A stretch of DNA of 64,000 nt from Pseudomonas solani (GCF_026072635.1 NZ_AP023081.1:4274501-4338500); one strand, 5' to 3'; shown: positions 35,868 to 45,047, numbered from the stretch's first letter. The notes: generated by a model from the sequence alone, not told the origin. Program-made: numbers and translations.

Positions 35868-36854
35868 CTAGCCTTTCTTGATACCCGAACCACTCGCTGG
35901 CAATAACGCTGCAAGTTCGATGTTCCTGAATCGGCTGCAATCCCGTCCTGCTTCCTTGGCCTCGTACAAGGCGGCATCCGAAAACTCGAGAAGCCTTGCG
36001 ATATCCGGTACGACTTCATTGCTTTCACTGGAATGCGGCCAACTGGGACTTTCTTCATCGAAACTGGCGACGCCGATTGAAACAGTCACTTTCCCGTGGG
36101 GGCTGTCGAGATGAGGGATATTCAAGTGCCTGACGCTGTCCCCCAGTTGGTCGGCTATACGGCAGGCACCGACATGGTCGGTTTCGGGAAATAGCACGGC
36201 GAACTCTTCACCCCCATAGCGGGCCACCAGGTCGGCGGGCCTGTTGATGCTGGCGCGTAGGGCATGGGCGACGGCGATCAGGCACTGGTCGCCCTGCAAG
36301 TGGCCGTTACGGTCGTTGTAGCGTTTGAAGTAGTCGATATCCATCAGCAGCAACGAGAAGGGCTGCCCGTTGCGGCGGGTCCTGAGCCATTCACGTTCGA
36401 TGTTCTGATCGAGGAAGCGGCGGTTGGCCAGGCCTGTCAGACCGTCGGTTTGCGCCAGCAGGTTGAGCCGGTCCATGGCCAGCTTCAGGTGCAGGTGCGT
36501 CTTCACCCGCGCATTGACGATGGCGGGGCGTATGGGCTTGCCGATGAAGTCCACCGCGCCCAGGGCGAGGCCCGCTTCCTCCATGCTCGCCTCGGTATGG
36601 CTGGTGATGAAGATGACCGGGACGTCGCGCAACTCCTTTTCTGTTTTCATCCGTTCACAGACCTCGAAGCCGCCCATGCCGGGCATTTCGGCATCCAGCA
36701 GGACCAGGTCGGGCCTTTCCTCCCGTGCCGCCCGGAGTGCATCGGGGCCGTTGGTGGCGAAGCGGACCTTGCCGAGACGGCCGATCGCCTTGCTGAGGAT
36801 GCGGATCGCCGAGGTGTCGTCATCCACGATCAGCAGGGAGGGTGTGTAGTCCAT
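35868..36854 (-). CDS. Response regulator with diguanylate cyclase (GGDEF) domain
   Basis: A 328-residue cytosolic protein that should make c-di-GMP under phosphorelay control. The receiver domain (about 5-120) has the phosphoacceptor Asp54 in VLLDAEMPG, with DDD at the N-terminus and Lys near 106. The GGDEF domain (about 135-300) has an active-site GGEEF at 214-218 and an intact inhibitory I-site RPAD five residues before it. The start at 36854 gives MDYTPSLLIVDDD; the frame extends into the kinase gene. It lies 5 bases after the hybrid kinase stop, its likely phosphodonor. Confidence 0.9.
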   Translation of the reverse strand: MDYTPSLLIVDDDTSAIRILSKAIGRLGKVRFATNGPDALRAAREERPDLVLLDAEMPGMGGFEVCERMKTEKELRDVPVIFITSHTEASMEEAGLALGAVDFIGKPIRPAIVNARVKTHLHLKLAMDRLNLLAQTDGLTGLANRRFLDQNIEREWLRTRRNGQPFSLLLMDIDYFKRYNDRNGHLQGDQCLIAVAHALRASINRPADLVARYGGEEFAVLFPETDHVGACRIADQLGDSVRHLNIPHLDSPHGKVTVSIGVASFDEESPSWPHSSESNEVVPDIARLLEFSDAALYEAKEAGRDCSRFRNIELAALLPASGSGIKKG

Positions 36855-36859
36855 GGGTG

Positions 36860-39800
36860 TCACTCCTTGGCCACGAGGCCTGCGGATTCGAGCAGGTGCA
36901 GCGCCTGCTCGAAGTCCAGGTTGTCTATCGCCTGCCAGACCTGCTCGGCCAGTGCCTGGCTCGAAACCTGGATGGCGGGGCATGCCTGGGCGAACTGCTC
37001 CAGCGCGGCCATGTCGTGGTCGCGCAGGTGGTCGACCAGTCTCGCCAGCGCGGGGCCCGCTGCCAGATGGTCCGCGTCGCTGCGGGGGAGGGTGATCTCC
37101 TCGATGACGTCCGTCTGGCGTTCGAGTTCTAGATAGGCCTCCACCAACTGCCCGAGCAGTGTCGGCAGGTTTGGGGCGTCGGGTTCGATCCGTAGCAGGG
37201 TCTCCGCCTCACCTGCAAGCTTGTGAAGGCACTGGGCACCGAGCATCCCCGCCGCCCCTCTGAGCTTGTGCAGGCGCGCTGTCAGCCCGGGCGGGTCGTC
37301 CTGAAGGCGTCGCTGGGTCGCCTCGTCGTCGCGGAATTCGCGGAACTCGCTGAACAGCCGTCGCAGCGAGGAGTTGAACAGCTCCAGGTCGTGACTCATG
37401 CGCTGGGCGACTTCAACGGTATCGATGCCTTCTATCGTCGGCCATGGGCGGGAAGGCCCGGTGGGCGTCTCGATCGGACGTATGGGTAGGGGAGCGCCCC
37501 GGGAGTCCTGGACCGCGCGGCGGATGGCGCGGATCAGCACCTTGGGTTCCAGGGGTTTGCTGAGGAACTCGTCAATTCCGGCCGCCTTGGCCTGGCGACG
37601 CTCTTCCGGCAACGCTCCGGCGGTCAGGGCGAGCACGGGTAGTCGTTGCAGGCCGAGTTCGCCACGCAGTCGGCGGGTGGCCTCGAACCCGTCCATTTCC
37701 GGCATGTGCAGGTCCATCAGCACCACATCGAAGGCGGTGGTGTCCTCGCGCAGACAATCCAGCGCCTGGCGGCCATTCATGCAGGTCTGCACCTCGGCGC
37801 CCTGCTGTTGAAGCATGAGACTGGCCACCTCGAGGTTGATGTCGCTGTCATCCACCAGCAGCAGCCTTATGCCCTCCAGCCACCGGGCCTGGGTGATGTC
37901 CAGCTCGGTGGCGTGGATCAGTTTCTCGCCGTGGCCGTTGGGATGCCTGAGGCTGGCGGCAGCGATGGCGTTGTAGAGATCGGAGCCGTCCAGTGGCGTT
38001 CGGGCGTAATGGTCCACCAGTGCATCTTCCAGGGTGGGTGCAGCCGATGTCCGTGGCGCCGAGAACACCACGCTGCTGGGCATGCGTTCGCGTCCCAGCA
38101 GCGCCCTGAGCTGTTCGAGTGTCTCCAGCACATCGTCGCCGGCCAAGTGGTCGAGTAGCAGGACATCGGCCAGTGGATGGCGGCCTGCGAGCCGTTGCCC
38201 GAGGTGTTCGAGCAGGCCTTCCCGTCTGAATAATGGGGTGGCTCGCCAGCCCAGGGAGCGGCACAGCTGAGCGAGTCGCTGGCGTTCGCTCTCGTCCTGG
38301 CTCAACACCAGCACATCCAGGCTGGACGCGTTATCCGACAGGGCCTGTTCGTCGATGATCGGATCGAACGGCAGGCGTACCCAGAACTCGCTGCCCACCC
38401 CGAGGGTGCTGCGCACACCGACCGTCCCGCCCATCTTCTCGGCCAGGCCGCGTACCACCGACAGGCCCAGCCCCGTGCCGCCGAAGCGACGGGTGGTGGA
38501 GGTGTCTGCCTGGGTGAAGGGGGAGAACAGCCGCTCGATCACTTCGGCATCGATGCCGCAGCCGGTGTCCTGGACACTGATGCGGAGCCAGCAGCGCTCA
38601 TCGGTCTCGCGGGTGCACTCGACATTGACCTCGATACCGCCGGCGGCCGTGAACTTGAGGGCGTTGCCGACCAGGTTCATGAGGATCTGGTTGAGGCGCA
38701 ATGCATCGCCTGCGAGTTGCTCGGGCAACTCGTCGGCCCTGACCGCGAACCGCAGGCCCTTGGCTTCGGCCTGGGGCGCGAAGAGTTCGGCGAGGTCGCC
38801 GAACAGCCGGCGCGGGCGGAACGGGCTGTTCTCCAGAAGCATCTCGCCGGCCTCGATCTTGGCGATGTCGAGGATGTCGTTGATGATCCCCAGCAGGGAG
38901 CGCCCGGCGATCTGCAGCTTGCCGAGCAGGTTCTGCTGCTGTTCGTCCAGGCGCGTGCCCTGCAACAGGTGGGCGATGCCGATGACCGCATTCATAGGGG
39001 TGCGGATCTCGTGGCTCATGTTCGCCAGGAACAGGCTCTTGGCGGCGTTGGCGCTTTCGGCCGAGGCTTTGGCGGCGTGGAGTTCGGCGCTGCTGCGCAG
39101 GCGTTCGGTGATGTCCTGGGCGATGCCCAGGTGGCCGATGAGCGCACCGGTCTCCGTGCGGATGGAGGTGATGACCATGGACACCTGGATCTGCGAGCCG
39201 TCCTTGCGGATATAGGTCCACTGGCGCGTTTCGGCCCCTTGCTCGTCGGACTTGCAGCGGAACACCTCCATCCCCTCGATGGGGCGACCGTATTCGCGGC
39301 TGAGTTCGGCTGCGCGTGCCTGGACTTCCTCTGGCAGGTGGAAGTCCAGGGGATTGCGGATGCCGATCATCTCGGCGGCGGTATAGCCCAGCAGCAGTTC
39401 CGCGCCCCGGTTGAAGACGACGATCTCGCCCTGCATGTCCACGGCGATGATGGACACCTCGGACGAGGCGTCGAGCACCGCCTGCAGCAGGCCCGCGACC
39501 CGGGAGAGCTCGGCGGTGCGTTCGCTGACCTGTTGCTCGAGGTTGGCGTTGAACTGGCGCAGGTAGTTCTCCGCGCGCTTGCGGTCGCTGATGTCGTGCA
39601 TCAGCTTCGCCGCGCCGAGGATGCTGTCGTCGGCCTCGCGGATCAGGCTGCAGGTGATGGTCACATCGATCAGGCGACCCTCCTTGTGCAGGCGCTGGGT
39701 TTCCAGCGTCGGGCCGCGCTCCCCGCGCGCCACGCGTTCGAGCAGCGCTTCGTCCTCGGCCAGGCGCTCCTGCGGGACCAGCAGGGGGGCGAGGGGGCGG

Positions 39801-40960
39801 CCGAGGATCTCCGCCTCGGTGTAGCCGAACATCTGCTCGGCGGCACGGTTCCAGGTGATGATCCGGCCATCCAGTGCCTCGCCGATGATCGCGTCGCTGG
39901 AATTCTCGACGATGGTCGCCAGCCGCGCCTGGCCGGCCATCACCTGGTGCTGGCGCTGGCGTGACAGCAGCAGGGTGCCGACCATGCCGGTGAGCAGGAG
40001 GCTGGCCAGCAGCCCGACCACGAACACCCTGGCGGGGTGTACGGGGTCCAGGGACTCGACGAACGCCGCGTGGGCGCTGACCTGGAACAGCCAGGTCCGC
40101 CCATAGACCTCGCGTTCGAAGCTATAGGTCTGGACCAGCTCGCCATCCGGGCTCTGGTGGTGGGTCTCGAAGATGAGCTTGCGTTGCGGGGCGTCGGTCT
40201 TGTCGTAGATCGCCAGGTGGAGGCTGTCCACGGGCAGGTCGAGGTCGGTCATCACCTCGCTCATCGCCAGCGGGGCATAGCTCCATCCGAGGATTTCCTC
40301 ATGGCGGGACGGGAGATCGGCAGGGGTATCCGGGGTGCTGTAGACGGGTAGCAGGAACAGGAAGGAGCGATAGGCCTCCCTGGATTCGTTGACGAAGGTG
40401 ATGGGGGCGGTCAGCGTGGCCTTGCCGCTGAGCATCGAGCGCTGCGCGGCGATCCGGCGCAGGGGCTCGGAGGCGATGTCCAGGCCGATGGCTTCGATAT
40501 TGACCTCCGGCGGATCGATGTACTGGATCACGTAGCGCTCGCCCTGGAAGGGGGCGAACTGGTGCAGGGTGAAGTTCGGCTGGCCATCGGCCCTGACCCG
40601 GCGCAGGAAGTCCGCCTCCTCGTTGACCTTTACCCGGCGGATGAAACCGAAACCGCGGGCCCCGGGGAATTCTTCCTGGAGATTGCGGGCCCGGCTGTAG
40701 CGGGTGAACAGGTCGAGGGTGACGTTGTCGATGCCCAGCATGTGGATGGCGCCGCGCCAGCCCCTGAGGCGGAACTCGTAGATGCGCAGGCGCGACATGA
40801 GGTCGCCTTCGACCTCGCGGCTTTCATCCTTCAGGGCCTGCTGCACGTGGTTGTCGATGGACCGGACCTGCTGGAAACTGGCCAGCGCGCTGAGCAGCAG
40901 GCCCGAGAGCAGTACCGCTGCCATCCAGATGGCGATGTGAATCCATGACTTTGCCTTCAT
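36860..40960 (-). CDS. Large hybrid sensor kinase with CHASE, PAS, receiver and Hpt domains
   Basis: A 1366-residue inner-membrane phosphorelay kinase. From residue 1: membrane helix (about 7-29), CHASE-type periplasmic sensor (about 70-295), second helix (about 310-333), two PAS domains (about 345-460 and 485-620), HisKA with His650 in SHEIRTP, and HATPase with the N, G1 and G2 boxes (DTGCGI, GTGLGL). A degenerate receiver follows (about 880-1005), then a true receiver with Asp1083 in VLMDLHMPEMDG and an Hpt domain with His1231 in LHKLRGAAG. A GTG at 40975 is an alternative start. The adjacent GGDEF regulator is the probable output. Confidence 0.9.
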   Translation of the reverse strand: MKAKSWIHIAIWMAAVLLSGLLLSALASFQQVRSIDNHVQQALKDESREVEGDLMSRLRIYEFRLRGWRGAIHMLGIDNVTLDLFTRYSRARNLQEEFPGARGFGFIRRVKVNEEADFLRRVRADGQPNFTLHQFAPFQGERYVIQYIDPPEVNIEAIGLDIASEPLRRIAAQRSMLSGKATLTAPITFVNESREAYRSFLFLLPVYSTPDTPADLPSRHEEILGWSYAPLAMSEVMTDLDLPVDSLHLAIYDKTDAPQRKLIFETHHQSPDGELVQTYSFEREVYGRTWLFQVSAHAAFVESLDPVHPARVFVVGLLASLLLTGMVGTLLLSRQRQHQVMAGQARLATIVENSSDAIIGEALDGRIITWNRAAEQMFGYTEAEILGRPLAPLLVPQERLAEDEALLERVARGERGPTLETQRLHKEGRLIDVTITCSLIREADDSILGAAKLMHDISDRKRAENYLRQFNANLEQQVSERTAELSRVAGLLQAVLDASSEVSIIAVDMQGEIVVFNRGAELLLGYTAAEMIGIRNPLDFHLPEEVQARAAELSREYGRPIEGMEVFRCKSDEQGAETRQWTYIRKDGSQIQVSMVITSIRTETGALIGHLGIAQDITERLRSSAELHAAKASAESANAAKSLFLANMSHEIRTPMNAVIGIAHLLQGTRLDEQQQNLLGKLQIAGRSLLGIINDILDIAKIEAGEMLLENSPFRPRRLFGDLAELFAPQAEAKGLRFAVRADELPEQLAGDALRLNQILMNLVGNALKFTAAGGIEVNVECTRETDERCWLRISVQDTGCGIDAEVIERLFSPFTQADTSTTRRFGGTGLGLSVVRGLAEKMGGTVGVRSTLGVGSEFWVRLPFDPIIDEQALSDNASSLDVLVLSQDESERQRLAQLCRSLGWRATPLFRREGLLEHLGQRLAGRHPLADVLLLDHLAGDDVLETLEQLRALLGRERMPSSVVFSAPRTSAAPTLEDALVDHYARTPLDGSDLYNAIAAASLRHPNGHGEKLIHATELDITQARWLEGIRLLLVDDSDINLEVASLMLQQQGAEVQTCMNGRQALDCLREDTTAFDVVLMDLHMPEMDGFEATRRLRGELGLQRLPVLALTAGALPEERRQAKAAGIDEFLSKPLEPKVLIRAIRRAVQDSRGAPLPIRPIETPTGPSRPWPTIEGIDTVEVAQRMSHDLELFNSSLRRLFSEFREFRDDEATQRRLQDDPPGLTARLHKLRGAAGMLGAQCLHKLAGEAETLLRIEPDAPNLPTLLGQLVEAYLELERQTDVIEEITLPRSDADHLAAGPALARLVDHLRDHDMAALEQFAQACPAIQVSSQALAEQVWQAIDNLDFEQALHLLESAGLVAKE

Positions 40961-41299
40961 CCACTCGAGTCTCACGCCGGTTGGAGGTCGAGGCGACCTT
41001 GGCGGCGCGCATCGAGCCCTGACTTTCCTGTCTTTTTCCGTAAAGGCGCCAGCGTACTTATGTCCAGTATCACGGTGACATCATTCGCTCTATGGAGAGG
41101 ACGCCGACTCGCTGTTGCCTCCTCACTATAGATGGCCCTTGGCCTGGCTTCCCGGCGAATGACGTCGCCTGCAGCCGGCCTGCCGTCGACTCGGGCCCGC
41201 TTCAGGCTCCATTCCGATTGGTTGCGAGTACTCGCCCCATCGAAACGCACGTTGGCAGCCAGACATGATCCATTCGCAATGGGAGTCGTTGTTCCTGCT
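40961..41299. other. Intergenic stretch without a recognised gene
   Basis: About 340 bases between the hybrid kinase start and the cytochrome b561 remnant. Overlapping open frames on both strands are composition artefacts. If the remnant was once a full gene, this is where its missing part would have been, but I see no residual cytochrome motif in any frame. Confidence 0.4.
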
Positions 41300-41509
41300 T
41301 CACTTCGGCAGCCTGGGGGAGCGCCACGCCTCCCCGTACCTGCACCTGCAGGGGTACCCGGGCGCGAGGAGCTGGAGCTGTTCGCCCAGCCTGGTGTGCC
41401 AGGCGTTGCCTTCTCCGGTGAGCAGGTGGTTGGCGAAGAAGGCGCCGGCGACCGAGGCATGGAACAGGAGGACGACGGGGCCCCAAAGCCGGATGGTCGT
41501 CCCGCCCAT
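41300..41509 (-). pseudogene. N-terminal remnant of a cytochrome b561-type membrane protein
   Basis: A 69-residue frame coupled to the upstream PepSY gene by a TGATG overlap. TIRLWGPVVLLFHASVAGAFFANHLLTGEG.AWHTRLG has the layout of the first helix of bacterial cytochrome b561: an Arg-x-Trp start, a haem-ligand-type Phe-His, and a Trp-His-x-x-Leu-Gly after the helix. Full proteins continue for about 120 further residues with three more helices; here the match stops after about 42 residues and an unrelated basic tail ends the frame. PepSY plus b561 is a common pair. It could instead be a genuine short membrane protein. Confidence 0.5.
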
Positions 41510-41763
41510 CAGTTTTCCACCCGGCTCGTGACTGGTTGGCCAGTGACCGGGGCGTAATAGATTTCGGCGTTGTGCTTGTCCTTGTCGAAGCCGTAGATCC
41601 CATAGCAGTTGCCGGGCGTGATCTTGAACGTGTCGATCGGGCAGCCCTGTTCCTTCAGCGGTGCCTGGAGTTGTTCAGGTGAAGCGTTCGGCGGTGGTGC
41701 ACTGGGGAAGGCGAGGGCCGCGGTGCTGGCGATGAGCAGGGCGGGAAGCAGCAGGTAGCGCAT
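41509..41763 (-). CDS. Small exported PepSY-like protein
   Basis: An 84-residue protein with a signal peptide (MRYLLLPALLIASTAALA) and a PepSY-like domain. ITPGNCYGIYGFDKDKHNAEIYYAPVTGQPV follows the PepSY pattern of strand, turn, and a xxxPxTGxxV ending. AAGGAC lies 8 bases before the ATG at 41763; an in-frame ATG at 41796 would spoil the signal peptide. Such proteins often precede cytochrome b561 genes, as the remnant here does. A perfect inverted repeat lies 75-117 bases upstream. Confidence 0.72.
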   Translation of the reverse strand: MRYLLLPALLIASTAALAFPSAPPPNASPEQLQAPLKEQGCPIDTFKITPGNCYGIYGFDKDKHNAEIYYAPVTGQPVTSRVEN

Positions 41764-41837
41764 GATGAAGTCCTTGATGGCGTTGGGAGGCTTCACTCCG
41801 CGCGCCGAAGCTCAAGGGATTTGAGGGGCGCGATATC

Positions 41838-41880
41838 GACATTCAGGCGCGGTTGATGGAGGCTGTGCTGCCTGAATGTC
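41838..41880. promoter_or_regulatory. 11-bp perfect inverted repeat upstream of the PepSY gene
   Basis: GACATTCAGGC (41838-41848), 21 bases, GCCTGAATGTC (41870-41880). The spacing of arm centres (32 bp, three helical turns) would suit a dimeric regulator, or the arms could form an RNA stem in the leader. No regulator gene is adjacent. Confidence 0.5.
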
Positions 41881-42144
41881 TCCTGGCTCCCGGGGTCAGC
41901 TCTTGCAGGCGCCGATTCGCGCCAGGGTTTCGACGGTACCGTGCCCTGGATGGAACGCCCGCTGCGCACTCTGGCGCAGGGCCGCAACGCGCGGGAGCGG
42001 CTTGCGCGGACGCGCTGGCAGGCGCTCGAGGGCGTGTGCCGGGCTGCTGGGCAGCTCGCATTGGCGGCGGAGTACGTGATGGCGCGGAAGCTGCATCGTT
42101 GCGCCAAGTGCCGGTTTTTCGTCGCCGGCCGTGGAGGATCGAGA

Positions 42145-42747
42145 ATGCGTAGTTTGATGCTGTTGCTGGCGCTGATGGCCCTCGGGGGCTGCATGAAGGT
42201 CAGCGACATGACCCTGGGCGCCCGCGAGCAGATGAGCGATGCCGGGCTGCTGGACCACAGCGAGACCTATCGCTCCATGTCCTGGCGGCTGCAGCCGGAT
42301 TCGTTCATCTACATCGCCCAGAGCAGTTTTTCCCCGCAGGGCGGGACCCGCACCAAGCCCAACGTGGTGGCCGAAGAGGCCTTCAAGGGCTTCGTCGAAT
42401 ACTTCCCGCTGGTGCGTCGTGCGAGCCAGCCGGTGAGCCTCGAGCAGGCCATGAGCGAGGCGCGTTCGCTGGGTGCCAACTACCTGCTCTACAGCCGTTT
42501 CGCCGATGCCGATGACCGTATCGGCACGGTGGAGGAGTGGGAGGATCAGGAGGCGGTGGATCGGCTCGGTGTCGATAACGGCGTCATCCAGTTGATGCTG
42601 ATCGAAACCGGTAACCGCTATCTGGTGGACACGGCACGGATCACCCACCGGGGTGGCCTGTTCACCTTTCATGACCAGAAGCCCGAAGACCTGATCGGGC
42701 CGCCGTTGAGACAATACGCGCGCAGCCTCATGGGGCTGGGCCGCTGA
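42145..42747 (+). CDS. DUF4823 lipoprotein
   Basis: A 200-residue predicted outer-membrane or periplasmic lipoprotein. The signal peptide MRSLMLLLALMALGGC ends in a lipobox with Cys16; residue +2 is Met, so no inner-membrane retention signal. The DUF4823 region has FVEYFPLV, ARSLGANYLLYSRF and LMLIETGNRYLVDTARITHRGG. The start at 42145 has GGAGG 8 bases upstream; the frame is open 200 bases further back without homology. Function unknown. The next gene starts 11 bases after the stop. Confidence 0.82.
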   Translation: MRSLMLLLALMALGGCMKVSDMTLGAREQMSDAGLLDHSETYRSMSWRLQPDSFIYIAQSSFSPQGGTRTKPNVVAEEAFKGFVEYFPLVRRASQPVSLEQAMSEARSLGANYLLYSRFADADDRIGTVEEWEDQEAVDRLGVDNGVIQLMLIETGNRYLVDTARITHRGGLFTFHDQKPEDLIGPPLRQYARSLMGLGR

Positions 42748-42757
42748 GGAGGATGTG

Positions 42758-43318
42758 ATGAACGACCCGGGCAAGGCCGGCGACCTGCTGGCGCAGATCC
42801 CCAAGGAGAAGGGGCTGCCACCGGTGCACCTGTGGAACCCCGATTTCTGTGGCGATATCGACATGCGCATCGCCCGTGACGGCACCTGGTTCTACCTGGG
42901 CACGCCCATCGGGCGCAAGCCGATGGTCAAGCTGTTCTCCACCATCATCCGCCGCGATGGTGACGACTACTTCCTGGTCACGCCGGTGGAGAAGGTCGGC
43001 ATCACGGTCGATGACGCGCCCTTCGTGGCGGTGAGCGTCGAGGTGAGCGGGGAGGGCGAGGAACAGGTGCTGCGCTTCGTCACCAACGTGGAAGACGAGG
43101 TGGAGGCGGGCGCCGAGCACCCGATCCGTGTCGAGACCGATCCGGTGACCCAGGAGCCGGCACCCTATGTGCATGTGCGCACCAATCTGGAAGCGTTGAT
43201 CCATCGCAATGTCTTCTACCAACTGGTGGAGCTGGCCGTGGTGCGCGAGATCGACGGCCGCAACTGGCTGGGTGTTTGGTCCGGCGGGCAGTTCTTCCCC
43301 ATTGGCGAGGAGCCCTGA
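42758..43318 (+). CDS. DUF1285 protein
   Basis: A 186-residue cytosolic protein of the DUF1285 family. PPVHLWNPDFCGDIDMRIARDGTWFYLGTPIGRKPMVKLFSTIIRRDGDDYFLVTPVEK is the diagnostic two-half start. No catalytic role is established. The ATG at 42758 has AGGAGG with 5-base spacing; a GTG 3 bases earlier is possible. It forms a pair with the DUF4823 lipoprotein and is followed by a terminator, convergent with etfQO. Confidence 0.85.
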   Translation: MNDPGKAGDLLAQIPKEKGLPPVHLWNPDFCGDIDMRIARDGTWFYLGTPIGRKPMVKLFSTIIRRDGDDYFLVTPVEKVGITVDDAPFVAVSVEVSGEGEEQVLRFVTNVEDEVEAGAEHPIRVETDPVTQEPAPYVHVRTNLEALIHRNVFYQLVELAVVREIDGRNWLGVWSGGQFFPIGEEP

Positions 43319-43337
43319 CAGGGTCTTTTCGCAGGCA

Positions 43338-43366
43338 ACAAAAAAGGCCCCGAGGGGCCTCTTTCG
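43338..43366 (+). terminator. Rho-independent terminator, convergent with etfQO
   Basis: AAAAAAGGCCC, loop CGAG, GGGCCTCTTTCG. A short GC stem 20 bases after the DUF1285 stop; the A run upstream may let it act weakly on the minus strand as well. Confidence 0.75.
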
Positions 43367-43376
43367 TTTGTCGCGT

Positions 43377-45047
43377 TTACATGTTGGGGTAGTTCGGGCC
43401 CCCGGTGCCTTCCGGCGCCACCCAGGTGATGTTCTGGGCCGGGTCCTTGATGTCGCAGGTCTTGCAGTGGACGCAGTTCTGCGCGTTGATCTGGAAGCGC
43501 TTCTCGCCGTCTTCCTGGGTCACGATCTCGTACACGCCGGCCGGGCAGTAACGCTGCGCAGGCTCGTCATAGAGCGGCAGGTTCTGGGCAACCGGAATGC
43601 TCGGGTCGGTGAGCTTCAGGTGGCAGGGTTGTTCCTCTTCATGGTTGGTGTTGGAGAGGAATACCGAGCTCAGCTTGTCGAAGCTGAGTTTGCCGTCGGG
43701 TTTCGGGTAGTTGATCTTCGGCGCTTCGCTGGCCTTCTTCAGGCAGGCGTAGTCCGGCACGGTGTCGTGCAGGGTGAAGGGGATCTTGCCGCCGAAGATG
43801 TTCTGGTCGAGCCAGTTCAGGCCGCCACCGATGACCGGGCCGAACTTGTGCAGGGCCGGGCCGAAGTTACGGCTGCGGAACAGCTCGTCGTACAGCCAGC
43901 TGGCCTTGAACGCTTCGACGTAGGTGGTCAGCTCGTCGCCGCCTTCCTTGCCGCCCAGTACCGCTTCGGCCACGGCGTCAGCCGCCAGCATGCCGGACTT
44001 CATGGCGGTGTGGCTGCCCTTGATCTTTGCGAAGTTCAGGGTGCCCAGGTCGCAGCCGATCAGGGCGCCGCCCTTGAAGACCATCTTCGGCAGCGAGTTC
44101 AGGCCGCCCTTGCAGATGGCGCGGGCGCCATAGGCGACGCGCTTGCCGCCTTCCAGGTACTGCTTGACCACCGGGTGGTGCTTGTAGCGCTGGAATTCGT
44201 CGAAGGGCGACAGGTGCGGGTTGGAGTAGGACAGGTCGATGATCAGGCCGACCACCACCTGGTTGTTCTCCAGGTGATAAAGGAAGGAGCCACCGGTGTT
44301 GTCGGTGCCCATGACCGACAGCGGCCAGCCGGCGGTGTGCACCACCAGGCCCTGCTCGTGCTTGGCCGGGTCGATGTCCCAGATTTCCTTGATGCCGATG
44401 CCGTAGTGCTGGGCGTCGGCGTCGGAGTCCAGGTTGTACTTCTTGATCAGCTGCTTGCCGATGTGGCCACGGCAGCCTTCGGCGAACAGGGTGTACTTGC
44501 CACGCAGTTCCATGCCGGGGGTGTAGTAGCCTTCCTTCGGATGGCCTTCGCGATCCACGCCGAGGTCGCCGGTGATGATGCCGCGGACCACACCGTTCTC
44601 GTCGATCAGGGCTTCCTGGGCAGCGAAGCCCGGGTAGATTTCAACGCCCAGGCCTTCGGCTTGCTGGGCCAGCCAGCGGCACAGGTTGCCCAGGGAGATG
44701 ATGTAGTTGCCCTCGTTGTGCATGGTTTTCGGCACAAAGAGGTCAGGAACCTTGATGGCGCCTTCGGCATCTTTCAACATATAGATGTCGTCGCGCTTGA
44801 CCGGAGTGTTCAGCGGGGCGCCAAGCTCTTTCCAGTCAGGGAACAGTTCATTCAGAGCGCGCGGTTCGAACACGGCACCCGAGAGAATGTGGGCACCGAC
44901 TTCGGAGCCTTTCTCGACCACGCATACGCTGATCTCCTGACCAGCTTCGGCGGCCTTTTGCTTCAGTCGGCACGCAGCGGACAGGCCCGCAGGGCCGGCA
45001 CCGACGATGACGACGTCGAATTCCATGTATTCGCGTTCCACAGTCAT
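43377..45047 (-). CDS. etfQO: Electron transfer flavoprotein-ubiquinone oxidoreductase
   Basis: A 556-residue inner-membrane-associated enzyme that passes electrons from ETF to ubiquinone in fatty-acid and branched-chain oxidation. The FAD motif is VVIVGAGPAGLSAACRL near the N-terminus, and the 4Fe-4S cluster uses CPAGVYEI and QNCVHCKTCDIKDP near the C-terminus. The ATG at 45047 has GAGGAG 4 bases upstream; a GTG-type start 9 bases earlier is less likely. It is divergent from etfBA. Also called etfD. Confidence 0.95.
   Translation of the reverse strand: MTVEREYMEFDVVIVGAGPAGLSAACRLKQKAAEAGQEISVCVVEKGSEVGAHILSGAVFEPRALNELFPDWKELGAPLNTPVKRDDIYMLKDAEGAIKVPDLFVPKTMHNEGNYIISLGNLCRWLAQQAEGLGVEIYPGFAAQEALIDENGVVRGIITGDLGVDREGHPKEGYYTPGMELRGKYTLFAEGCRGHIGKQLIKKYNLDSDADAQHYGIGIKEIWDIDPAKHEQGLVVHTAGWPLSVMGTDNTGGSFLYHLENNQVVVGLIIDLSYSNPHLSPFDEFQRYKHHPVVKQYLEGGKRVAYGARAICKGGLNSLPKMVFKGGALIGCDLGTLNFAKIKGSHTAMKSGMLAADAVAEAVLGGKEGGDELTTYVEAFKASWLYDELFRSRNFGPALHKFGPVIGGGLNWLDQNIFGGKIPFTLHDTVPDYACLKKASEAPKINYPKPDGKLSFDKLSSVFLSNTNHEEEQPCHLKLTDPSIPVAQNLPLYDEPAQRYCPAGVYEIVTQEDGEKRFQINAQNCVHCKTCDIKDPAQNITWVAPEGTGGPNYPNM

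Noticed and set aside
41132..41557. A 141-codon plus-strand frame opposite the b561 remnant
   Set aside because: No ribosome site or homology; the minus-strand pair has a signal peptide, coupling and helix signatures.
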